In this document: piece by piece, positions 32,901 through 42,660 of the stretch
How the letters are laid out: the number at the start of each line of letters is the position of its first letter
Position numbering within the stretch: the first letter of the stretch is position 1
DNA from: Picochlorum sp. 'celeri'
Lineage: Eukaryota > Chlorophyta > Trebouxiophyceae
Direction: 5' to 3'
Assembly (NCBI GenBank): GCA_010909725.1
Contig: JAACMV010000007.1
Coordinates: 372,001 to 436,000 of the forward strand
Length of the DNA stretch: 64,000 nucleotides
The notes under the pieces: generated by a model
What the model was told of the DNA's origin: nothing
What the model saw: only the letters and a program-made list of their open reading frames with translations
The model's database searches: none
Translations under genes and position numbers: made by a program

Positions 32901-34099
32901 GCAAGGAGCTCCGGGCGATCAGTCACCCATGTTGAAAATGGGACATGGGTGGGTGACCCAAATGCAAATGCTGGGTCATCCAAATAAGCTGCAAACACGA
33001 TGAGTGAGTAATATCTATCTAGATATTCAAGGCAAACTTGTAGAAGAGACTGCCTCCTCATTTCATTCTGCTCGTGGAATATCCTTGACCTGTACGCTGC
33101 AATGGCTTCCCTCAGATTTTGCATTGCTGCGCACGCATCCAGTACCAGATCGAGCGCAACTTTTGCACTTCTCCCATTTTCTAATGCTCGTAGCATGCTT
33201 CTAACTGCCAGAAACATTCCATTCTTCAGATCATCAGCGCCAACTTTTGGACTGGCAATGTCGAGTTCCTCAGGATGGCACCACCATACAGGGAGAGGGC
33301 TTTGTGGAAGTACAGGCGGCGGTGCTAGGTACCCCTGCGCTTTCCTCAGAAGAATCATGCAAGCTATACACATTCCTGTCGTTGTTCTCCCTCTCCCCAT
33401 CTGACAATTAAAGACTATAGCATCACCATCTTCAATCTCCCAGCTCTTTCTCATTAGAATCTCAAAATCATCACCACCTGGAGCCTTTTCATCCGTGACA
33501 GGGACCCTTAGATAGTCTAAATTATATCCATCGTTACATAGCTCTTCATACACCTCGGCTGGAGTCTGAATATCGACATCTGTGACAGGCTCCCAATCCA
33601 CTACAATCTGAAATTGATCATCCTCCTCAGCAACCATGACACTCCCATCATACTGACTTGCTTCCGCCAAAACATCCGCTTTCAACCTTTTCTCCATCTC
33701 CTCTACACGTTGAGTATCTATGCCTGTATACTCCAAATTCGCAAAGGGCTTGTCAGATTCCCGCACAACATAGGGACTGCCATTAACATAAATCACAGGT
33801 TCCTCCCTCAGATTGATCCATGTCACCTTCCTCCTTCCCTTTTGAGCCCCTAACAACGCCAAGACATTCCTCAGCCCAACGACTGTTGGAATAGCAACCC
33901 CGAAAACGGGAAGGCCTTCGATACCACGAAAATTGGGCGCACCCTCAACGAGCGGTCGTAGCTTTGTGTTTTGACAACCAGGAAAGTGGTCGCTTTTCAG
34001 CAGAGAATGGGGTATCAACACTTCACCATTTCTATTTGCTACTATTTCATCCGCATTATACTTCGTTGAGCTGCTCTCTGGAGGACTGGTACCATCCAT
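29976..34099 (-). CDS. Paladin-like multi-domain phosphatase-like protein
   Basis: Two exons (30740-34099 and 29976-30665), with a 74-base GT-AG intron in phase 0, give 1349 residues. Three tandem phosphatase-like units each start with the block ending in PNFRGI/L-type sequence and carry VTWINLREEPVIYVNGSPYVVRE or a close variant. Unit 1 has the Cx5R loop VFNCQMGRGRTTTGM. Unit 2 has IYTCQLGGGRTTTGM. In unit 3 (split by the intron) the matching place reads VFLSRTSTGSSARF, with Ser for Cys, so it cannot be catalytic. Paladin of animals and its plant relatives has been linked to phosphoinositide turnover; whether this one has activity is unknown. Confidence 0.88.
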
Positions 34100-34511
34100 G
34101 GGTGTCGAACGGTTAGAGACCCAAACTCGTATATCGCCCTGAACAGAGAAAATCCAAGACTTTTCTACCCGTATACAGAGTCAGATACACACGAGGAATA
34201 CACTGCGAGTAACCAACCTTCAACCTCTGCTATCACGTGGAAAACAGGTTTTTGCTGCAGAGTTGAAGGGGTCTTTCGTTCTTCTTTGTCTCACAAGAAC
34301 ATAAACAATGAATTATTGTATTGTACTCCTTCGACTGGCACCAGGCAGTTGCATCTATGCATCCACATTAATGTGGCAACCCAATGGGGCCTTTCGTCCA
34401 GACAGGTACCGGTCCAATCCAATTTTCTCTCCATTGACAAACTGATCTCCATATTCGCTGCGTCATTTGCATCATAATGCATGTTACAATATTAATGGGT
34501 CTATAATCAAT
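34100..34511. promoter_or_regulatory. Divergent promoter region, paladin-like and C1D genes
   Basis: A 412-base spacer between outward-facing starts. It shows no significant coding signal, RNA gene or repeat to my eye. Confidence 0.35.
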
Positions 34512-35122
34512 ATGAGTTTGGATATTCCCAGCGACGTGGTGCAGGAATTGGAAGCATGCAAGGTACGTCTTCAGCACGAGAGTCTGGGGTGGGACAGGAT
34601 CTGATATATGCATTGGATTTGTAGAAATCTCTAGAAACATGTAAACGAGTACTGTCAGATGTGTATGATGGCCATGCGTCGCTACGGGAAAGCCAACGCG
34701 ACGTGGAGCCTTTGGAAGCAGGTAAGCAGTGCCAGGAACTGGCAGAGTTCACGCTGTCTCTGTGCCAAGTTTTATTACGATGTAGAGGCGTCAATCCAGA
34801 TAGCCTATCTTTCTTTCACAAAGAGAGGAAGAGACTGGAAGCATACCATAATAAGATCAGCAAGGCTGAGGCACGGGTGAAGAAAAGGATGTTGACTCTG
34901 GATGTTGATGCTGCAAATCGATTCATAGCTGCCGCTCAGGGTAGGCCAAGTAGATCGACAAAGTCTGTGAGTACAGCACAGCAGAAACAGAAAAAGAAAA
35001 AGACGCGTGGGAACGCTCTTGGGGCCAAGGGCAGCAGAGAAAGAGATCCCGCTTTATCTTTTCTGGAGGACTTGTCCATACAAAGAATTGATACCGAGTC
35101 AGTACCAGAACGAATGAATTGA
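34512..35122 (+). CDS. C1D/Rrp47-like nuclear exosome cofactor
   Basis: Two exons (34512-34562 and 34625-35122), with a 62-base GT-AG intron, give 182 residues. The first 17 codons (MSLDIPSDVVQELEACK) splice onto KSLETCKRVLSDVYDGHASL. The Sas10/C1D domain runs to about residue 95 (ECQELAEFTLSLCQVLLRCRGVNPD-like region, then HKERKRLEAYHNKI). The C-terminal half is Lys-rich, as in Rrp47/C1D proteins, which recruit Rrp6 and bind structured RNA for 5.8S rRNA and snoRNA processing. The intron is the shortest I could place in the window. It converges on PGR5 with 71 bases between stops. Confidence 0.82.
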
Positions 35123-35193
35123 ATGAAAAAATCTTTTACCGATACGTTTTAGTTGTAGTCAAATCTCCCATGTGTGTATAGTAGTAGTAATAC

Positions 35194-35921
35194 CTACGCC
35201 AAGAAACCCAGCTTTTCACCATTCTTTTTAGCAAGCCTAATAAGACCTTGAACTTGCTTTGTATCCACACCTATCTGCTTGCAAAAGTCTTTGATCACTT
35301 GAGAGTGCAGCGAAATAGCTTTCCCTCGCAATTTGTTAAACTCTTTCGTTCCAACAATATCTCTAGTTATTCTAACTATGGGGGCAAAAGGCCCAGTGGA
35401 GCCTTTATTTCCAGCAACAATGTGCACAGCTGTCCTACGTCCAGTATCTGCGCAAGACAATAGTACAGTGAGTAAAAGGTCCACATCAGCGATTGTATTG
35501 ATGAGGGAGGACAGATACCCAGTGGGTGGTCATATGTATAGAATGGACAGACCCTCCCATCAAACTCCACGTGTCACAGGCAAATTCTGGAACCCCAGCG
35601 GGAACCAGCAGGCCACTCCCCGAGTTGACTATTTCCCGATATTCCGTCACATCTTTGGGCTTTTCGCCTCATCTATTACCATATTGATGTTTTCAGCATA
35701 TTGTGCGTACCTGTATGCCTTGATCTAGCCAATCTTGGATTTGTGCACGTGGTCGTAGGCAGCACCGCTGCACTCGATCCATAAAGACCGGCACCGACAC
35801 ATTTGACCGATGACAATCCTTTCTGGCTCACACATTGTTTACTAAAGTGGGAATGATACCCTTGTGTGGCCAATCTGGACCTTGAAATAGTGGTAGCCTT
35901 GACCGTGATGCACGTGGACAT
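35194..35921 (-). CDS. PGR5: PGR5, thylakoid cyclic electron flow protein
   Basis: Two exons (35711-35921 and 35194-35447), with a 263-base GT-AG intron, give 154 residues. Exon 1 is a Ser/Thr/Arg-rich plastid transit peptide. Exon 2 holds almost the whole mature protein: STGPFAPIVRITRDIVGTKEFNKLRGKAISLHSQVIKDFCKQIG and QGLIRLAKKNGEKLGFLA, which matches PGR5 to its last residue. PGR5, with PGRL1, supports antimycin-sensitive cyclic electron flow around photosystem I and protects it in fluctuating light. The intron is the largest I could place, and an ORF on the opposite strand sits inside it. The exon 1 assignment is inferred from phase and targeting character. Confidence 0.9.
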
Positions 35922-36058
35922 TGTAGGCTATCTGAACAATTAAATAACAAAGTGGAGGAAAAGAAACTACAAGATACTGAATTTTATTTCTCAACAAAAG
36001 CAATGCGTGGTTACTATGGGTCAGCAACGACAAATGGGGCGCACAGCCCCTTGGATTC

Positions 36059-38750
36059 CTACAATGAGAATTTCATTTTCCTCTTATTCTTGGGTGGCTC
36101 CTTCACCTTTAACACTTCAACATCGATTCCAGAAGTTTCCAAAAATGATATCCATGCCCTCTGTTTATCAGAAAGGGTGTCTCTTGGGCCCTTTACCTCG
36201 GATAATTTTGCAGATTGTGTCTCAGGTCTCCACAACAGGAGGTCTGGCATGCCACCTGTCCAACTGGAATAGTCTTCACACATGAGAGAACAGACGGCTG
36301 CGATACCTGCTCCACCAACACAAGAGATGATGGATTGTATAGTGGCGAGATCGTACTTTTCCCAGGATATTCCTCTCACTGTGACACCGTAATTATCTCG
36401 CCAGCACCTTTCCACGAGAAAAGGACCATTGCCTTGGCGTACATCGTGTAAAATCTGATCAATCGTTGATTTTCTAGATTCATAGAATCCTGGAAATCCC
36501 AAATCTAAAGGAGCTGTCTGAAATGGAGTCCGAAATACATTTGGAAGCGGTTTGGAAGAGGGCAGGCCATAGCAATAGGCTGAAGATTGTGCACCATATG
36601 CCTCCTTCACTGTGAATTCCTTGATAGCATCCTCCTTCGTCGGATGCATAATATTGTAAAGCTAGTTGCTCTACTGAGCAAACGCAAGAATCGTATCCCA
36701 AGAACCTACTTTTCCCGCCCTCTGGTGTTCTCGAGAGGATTGCCTTCAATAACAAGAACGTTTGGGTCTTTGGCATGAGCTTCGCCCACGACGGCTTTTT
36801 CCATCGCCTCGGAGGCTTTGCAAGTTTTAGTATTCTTCGCTGAAGTGTGAGCTTTTCGTCAGGACGGACGCTAGGATCTGCCAATGCTGTCTCAGCAATC
36901 TCAAGTGAGTCAGTAGGTCTCCCAATATGTTCCAAATTGATCGATAATCTGATCCACCAATACCCTCGTCTTTCCTTACAGTATATACCACCCAGAAGCT
37001 GTTGAAGCCTCTCAATCGCAAGTTTGTATTCTTTCTTCCTCTCCAGTATACCAATCCCGACAGTTGCCATGATACAGTAGATCCATTTACTGTGATACTG
37101 CATGTAAAAGGGGGGCTGGAGTCCATTCGAATCTGACATTTTGTTTTCTTGCTATCTAAAAGTTCCCAAGCCGGAGCCAGATGGTATTCTATAGATTTGA
37201 AATCTTGTTCCTGGAAAAACAAAGCCATGTGATGCGGTCCTGACAACAAATGCAAGATGTGTTGATGACATACCTGTATTGCATGAACCAACCTTTCAGC
37301 AGCAAATAAGGACCTCTCGTAGTCTAAAAATAGTTTTCTGTTGGGAAATACTTCTTGTTCACGAGTGATGGCATAGCTTGGATAACGAATGTGGCCTGAT
37401 TCGACTGCCTCCCAAGTCCCGAGAGAGTGTCCTTCGTTCAGGAAAAATAACCGCTGAATCCTATGAAAGGACTGCCTATACTCCTTTGACACCTCGAAAA
37501 TATCTCCTGTTACATTGAGGATTACATTCAGGGTAGCATCACGGCTCTCAGAATGCTTTGACGTCAAACAACTTGCTACATAACCAACTAGCTCATCCTT
37601 CTTTTTGATCGCAGCCTCTTACTAGATACATCATGCATCAAAGCTTCTGCTTCAAAATTGCTCCCTTTTATCTGATCAATAATATCTATCAATTCTTTTT
37701 TCTGAAACACGTCACATAAAATTGATTTTGTCGTTTCAGCATCCCTGGAAGGAGCATTATTTGCACCACTGCTCAATGACTCTTTCATGTGGACTACTGC
37801 TAGCAAACCATGATCACACAATTCCCGCAAAGATGCTGTCACATCCTTTGAATATCTATTTCGAGAAAATGTATGGAAAAAATATGTTTTCTGCTTTTGT
37901 GCTAGACTTGCAAATAAAATTTGGCCTGTGGATCCCTGTGACTGGAACAAAACCTTGAATCTCTTATCATTGTCGCCGAGCGCTTTTGACTCGATTTTTT
38001 CTACAACATCCAAGATTTGATGGACTCTTTGCAGTAAAACGTGCTGAGTACACACTGCTGTCCTTGTCAAGTCTGTGTGTTTCTGCGACTTCAGCAAGTT
38101 CTTTGATACATCATCCTTTGAGCGAAATGATGATGGTGCTTTCACAAATGACAAAGATATCCTAGCTGATTACATTTTTATTTCCCAGTGGCTCGTGTAA
38201 CACAATACCTCGACCTTGAACAATGCCTGCTTTCAGCAAAGGACCAAGCTTGCTGCAAACAACTCGTGGCACATATCCAAGGGAACCTGTACCGTCCCAT
38301 GTCACTGCCAATGTCGCGTTGGGGTCATACCTGTTATCCTTATCCCAAACAAGTTTGAATTCATCCCCCTTGTTCACCGCATGTTTCCCACAGAACCGTC
38401 TGCCCACAATCTGTGTTTCAAAAGACATCCCGTCATTTCCAGCAGGCTGAGGCTCGACTGAGACATCACGGCCATCCAAAAAGATTCTCCTGATCACTGA
38501 AATTGGCTTTCCCATTCTGTACCACTGTCGAATCACAAGATCTGCTCATCGTATGAAGCAGACTTCTCTGCTTCTTTGGTCTAGAATGATGTGACCTTGT
38601 TAGGCAAATCCCACGTGCTCGCTCATGACCAACTCCACTTGAATCCCCATCGAATTCTTTCCAGCATATAGGACACTGATATCCATCCCCATGAAACAGT
38701 TTGTGCCAGCACTTTCTTCTCGAGCGCCTGGTCCCGCCTTTCACTGTCAC
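36059..38750 (-). CDS. FAN1: FAN1-like structure-specific nuclease, frame-disrupted
   Basis: In order it shows a CPxC zinc finger (CPICWKEFDG, about 38680), a HIRAN domain (TQIVGRRFCGKHAV, about 38400), the FAN1 central part (QRLFFLNEGHSLG, about 37450), the TPR-like region (CKERRGYWWIRLSINLEHIGRPTDSL, about 36950) and the VRR-NUC nuclease. The nuclease keeps TGGMPDLLLWRP and LSEVKGPRDTLSDKQ, so its metal-binding Asp, Glu and Lys are present. This domain order is that of plant FAN1, which acts in interstrand cross-link repair. One true intron is clear near 37200-37270. The frame changes at about 36545, 37140, 37604, 38160 and 38545. At the first three the homology runs on with a one-base shift, so introns do not explain them. 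The start is unresolved; the 5' end given is approximate. Confidence 0.8.
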
Positions 38751-39000
38751 TCAAGTCAACAAGACGAACATTTGGCCCCACAATCTGCTCAGGGTACCCA
38801 TCCCACGAATATATGATGTATTATTTGAAGACATATCCTCTACTATGAATCCTATCACCAAATATCTATCAAAATGAACAGGTCAATGCTTTAAGCAACA
38901 ACCGACACCAGTTTTGCTTACATCGTGGAGCCAGGCAGGAAACACAAAGCCAAAAGACGTGCTACTGGTCGTCATATTATTTACTTAACGTATTTAATGC

Positions 39001-39034
39001 GGGCGGATCAAGTCGATTGTGGGATTTCTATTAG
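39001..39034 (+). repeat. Left terminal inverted repeat
   Basis: 34 bases, the exact reverse complement of 39771-39804. Confidence 0.9.
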
Positions 39035-39770
39035 TGACTTCATAAAAATCCTATGGGGGGGCAGGGCGCCTTTTAATAATTGATAATTTGATATAAAGGT
39101 GATATAAAGGTGCCAAGCTGGCATCCAATCGCCTCTTAGAATCTCTGAACCAATGCTTATGCATAACCTAGTGCACAAACATAATAAACATGGTCGCTTG
39201 GCTGATCCTGTGTGGAGGAATCTTGACTGGATCACTGTCCATAGCATGTCCTCTGTACGAGCCTTGTGCCCCAAACCCCGGCGAATTTTGCAAGGTTCAT
39301 CCTTCCCAAATACTCTCATGATACACCAAGATAGACAACATCTGCGTTTGGCATTCGATTTCACGCCAGATACGAGAGAGATGTGGACACAGTGCAAATT
39401 CAAGCAGCCTCTGACCATGTACTTTCCATTCAATGTGATTTCAGCTGTTTCCTCGGCCTCGAACCCAATTCATTGATTCAATACCTCAAAAAGGCAAAAT
39501 CAAATAAGTTTCATGCTGGGAAAATCCTTGGAAATGGACCCACTTCGGGGTGTCTCTGTGGCAGATCTGAAGCTGAGATGCAGATCCAGGCTATTTGCCG
39601 TAGATTATTATCATTATTGAGGCTTTCCCCAGGTATTTATGACATTTGCCGGCGTGTATGACGTTTGAATGCATCGGAAGGGGTTGATTGAAGCCCATTT
39701 AGGGTGAATTTGGCTCAAATTATCACTTTACAAAATCAGGTCCAATCTTTAGAAAATCCTATGGGCGGGG

Positions 39771-39804
39771 CTAATAGAAATCCCACAATCGACTTGATCC
39801 GCCC
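39771..39804 (-). repeat. Right terminal inverted repeat
   Basis: 34 bases, the exact reverse complement of 39001-39034. Confidence 0.9.
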
Positions 39805-39833
39805 TTACATATATGTATGAATTTACATATGGA

Positions 39834-40559
39834 TCAGCCTCGCACATGCGGATCTAACTTGCCTTCTTTTGCTAATTTTATCACTGACGGTGGCGCTTCA
39901 TAGTGCAACAATTTGTCAATCAGAGCAGCCGGATCAGAGTCTTCTAGTAAGATTGCTCTACTCGCTGGTCGAATGAATTCTTCAGACGTGGCATGGTCCA
40001 GAAATTCTACGAATTTGTCAAAGTACCCGTTGATATTCAAAAGTCCAACTGGTTTGTAATGCAAACCCAATTGCTGCCACGTGGATATCTCAATTGTCTC
40101 ATCCAATGTACCTAGACCACCTGGAATAGCTATGAAAGCATCTGCCTCTTCAAACATCTTGGCCTTTCTGGAGTGCATATCTCTAACAACTATAGTCTTT
40201 CCAACGGTTTTGCCGCTCACCTGCATGGGCAAATCATATATATACGACCTCAATGGATCTGATATTGATTTTGTATCCAATTATTGTGCTTCTCATACCT
40301 CACGATCCTCGAGATAGTCTGGAATCACGCCTAAAACACCGTCGTCTCCCAACCCTCGGTACACTGTTTCAGCAATAACGCCCATCAGGCCAACGTTACC
40401 GCCTCCATATACCAATCCAATATTCCTTTTGACCATCTCTTCACCTAGAAGAACTGTTTGAGCGGCATACTCTTTGTTTCTGCCGATGCTAGACCCGCAG
40501 AAAACTGCAATTTTTTTGAAATCTTTCGTGGTGGTCTGCGCCATGATCACTTTCTGCAT
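39834..40559 (-). CDS. LOG: LOG-type cytokinin riboside 5'-monophosphate phosphoribohydrolase
   Basis: Two exons (40299-40559 and 39834-40220), with a 78-base GT-AG intron in phase 0, give 215 residues. Rossmann-like start: IAVFCGSSIGRNKEY, LVYGGGNVGLMGVIAETV, GVLGVIPDYL. The second exon has MHSRKAKMFEEADAFIAIPGG, leading into the LOG signature PGGLGTLDE, which carries catalytic residues. The family releases free-base cytokinins from their nucleotides; in algae it may act on other nucleotides. It is cytosolic with no presequence. A TTACA (TGTAA on its strand) lies about 6 bases past the stop, close to the transposon-like element end. Confidence 0.93.
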
Positions 40560-41354
40560 TATTTTTTCTCAATATTTCCGTATTGAATACACACATAGAG
40601 GGATTGGAAGGATTATTCAATTCATGCGAGATACCTACCGAACTCCTTATTGGAGAACCTCAGCCCATCAGGATTTCAAACTGCTGGCGCATGCATGCGA
40701 ATGCATATGCAGGTTCCTCGACCTCGAGCGGATACCCAACAGTTCATTCTAAAACAGTTTCAAAACAGGCCTCCATCGTTTGACCGTCGCTGAGGGAGAA
40801 TGCGTGGGATGAAGACAATATCCGATCTCAGGCATACTTTGATGGGTACCCTTTCATCGATCAGGGAACAGTCATCCAACCGACAATCCGAGAATTTGAA
40901 ATTGGTGGCACATGCAGTGCCCTCTCTCATACGTAATTTATACGTAATCACTTTCTCAAAATACTCAAAAACGTTTTGATGTCCGTGATTCGTTGCACAT
41001 TGGTGACAGCGATACAAACCCAGCATATAGACCACCCACGTCAAATCTCATTCGATTCGACTTGAACGCAAGTTTCACGCCACGCTCATATTTCTGCATC
41101 CAAGCCTACAAGTATGTTTCTTTTGTTTTTTTTGAATATTTTGTGCACATGGATGGGTGTTTTTTGATGGGTGACTCGGATCTTGCTTGCTGCTACAAAG
41201 CAAGGCAACGGTTTCCCTTGCTATTGCTTTGAGGACACGGTGTTGTGCCATGTATTGTTTTCCTCCATCGCACTAGACTAATCATAAGCCTCTTATGTAT
41301 CATATGTGTGCAGACATACACTAAACGATAGTTTTGTCTCGTAAAGTGAGAAGG
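40560..41354. other. Divergent intergenic region
   Basis: The longest non-coding stretch in the window (795 bases), between outward-facing starts. Both strands contain only short frames without recognisable sequence. A T-rich tract lies at about 41124-41136. I see no RNA gene. It could hold a spliced small gene I cannot recognise. Confidence 0.3.
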
Positions 41355-42608
41355 ATGGCTTCCCAGGCTGAGGCAAAGGCTGCTGCCCAGGAGGCCGTTT
41401 CATCGGAGAACAAAGAAGGTAACAGCAACATTATCACTACATGTGCTGTTACAACAAGTTCAATATCTTCCACGAAAATTAGTGCTCCAGAGGTGGAGAC
41501 TGCTGAGATCTGGGGACAATGCCTTGGGAACAACCAGGTTGATCATCTGCAAAAGCCTGTAGCTGGCGTTAGCATGTCCAGGCATGCTATTAAGAATCGC
41601 AGAAGGCGTGCTGCCCGACGTGCCAAGAACGCTGTGGATAAAATCCTCGTGAAAGAAGATAAGGAGGAGGGAGAAACAGTGGCCACACCAAGGATTCGGG
41701 CAGTGCAGGATTTTAAGCCTGCTATTGATTTGGAGAGCATCACAAATCAGGTATCAGTTGATAATAGTAATAGAGATACGTTGAGCAAGCAAGTGGAGGC
41801 ACATCTGCCAAAATGGCTGAGGAGTACAGCTCAACTCTTTTGGGTGGAGTCAACTGAGGAGAAACAGCATGAATTCTACTACGGAGAGGAGTTAGATGCT
41901 CATGAAAAGATATATTGTGTCCTCCATTCAATTGATGACTCTTGTCTCTCCCATGATGGTTATGAACGACCAGTATATCCGGGAAATTGGCATGACTGGG
42001 AGCAGCTCTGTAGTCCATGCAAGGGTCGAGGCGAAATCCCGAAATTGTATATTCATAAAATTCGATTCATTGGCATGGATACAAAGTCAGCGATATTTTA
42101 TCAAACGGTGGATGAACAGTTGAACTACCATACATTTACTGCTGATGGTACCCCAGTGCATACTGCCCAGATGTTGGAATGGCACGAAAGAGAGTTTAAT
42201 CGGCGATGCAAGTCATCGAGAGATTTTGAGGCATTGATTGACGAGAAAGAAGTGGAGCTTGCTGAGTCCTGTGGCATAACATATGGGCCGGATGGGAACC
42301 CGAATGCAGAGACATTATCCAACTTGGAATACGGCGGTGTAGTTTTCAGGGGGAGACCAAGAACTGTTTACAGTCATGTTATGGTACCCACCGGAAGGGA
42401 CAAGGACGGAAATATCATTCAAAAGCACGAGTATACCAAGACATTGCTGGCATACAAATCATTCTATAGAGTTATGTCAACAAGCAATAAGGAGATATAC
42501 CACTTTGGAGGAGAGCAATTATTTTACCAGTCGGGTCAACCTTGTGTACATCTGTACGGGAATCCTGAAGCAAATGTCGATACATTTCAGGAGTTTGTAT
42601 ACCTTTGA
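41355..42608 (+). CDS. Unrecognised basic protein, likely nuclear or nucleolar
   Basis: A single exon of 417 residues from the ATG at 41355. I do not recognise the family. The first 60 residues are Ala/Ser/Thr-rich. At about 76-95 a strong basic cluster (HAIKNRRRRAARRAKN) could be a nuclear localisation or RNA-binding segment. The C-terminal 250 residues look folded, with aromatic-rich blocks LFWVESTEEKQHEFYYGEEL, GNWHDWEQLCSPCKGRGEIP, IRFIGMDTKSAIFYQTVDE and HFGGEQLFYQSGQPCVHLYG. No membrane segment. It converges on the ELYS-like gene with 52 bases between stops. Confidence 0.6.
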   Translation: MASQAEAKAAAQEAVSSENKEGNSNIITTCAVTTSSISSTKISAPEVETAEIWGQCLGNNQVDHLQKPVAGVSMSRHAIKNRRRRAARRAKNAVDKILVKEDKEEGETVATPRIRAVQDFKPAIDLESITNQVSVDNSNRDTLSKQVEAHLPKWLRSTAQLFWVESTEEKQHEFYYGEELDAHEKIYCVLHSIDDSCLSHDGYERPVYPGNWHDWEQLCSPCKGRGEIPKLYIHKIRFIGMDTKSAIFYQTVDEQLNYHTFTADGTPVHTAQMLEWHEREFNRRCKSSRDFEALIDEKEVELAESCGITYGPDGNPNAETLSNLEYGGVVFRGRPRTVYSHVMVPTGRDKDGNIIQKHEYTKTLLAYKSFYRVMSTSNKEIYHFGGEQLFYQSGQPCVHLYGNPEANVDTFQEFVYL

Positions 42609-42660
42609 TGCAATATGGAAGCCATCTTACAATTTTCGGTGACAGATGATCTGTATGAGA

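Larger units (their letters stand above)
39001..39804. mobile_element. Non-autonomous DNA transposon-like element with 34-base perfect TIRs
   Basis: An 804-base segment whose two ends are exact inverted copies of one 34-base sequence beginning GGGCGGATCAAGTCG. Inside, a 13-base motif AAAATCCTATGGG recurs in the same orientation near each end (about 39047 and 39753). The interior has only short open frames and no transposase-like sequence, so it would depend on enzymes made elsewhere. TTA directly follows the right end, and a TTA lies four bases outside the left end. A TTA duplication would fit a PIF/Harbinger-type element, but the left boundary would then be offset. It sits 29 bases beyond the LOG gene stop. 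Confidence 0.75.

Noticed and set aside
36480..37139. FAN1 frame changes as ordinary introns
   Set aside because: At three sites the protein similarity is contiguous with a one-base shift, leaving no room for introns.
39008..39476. Frames inside the TIR element as a transposase
   Set aside because: Neither strand shows a DDE/DDD-type pattern or any recognisable domain; the frames are short and Cys-rich by chance.
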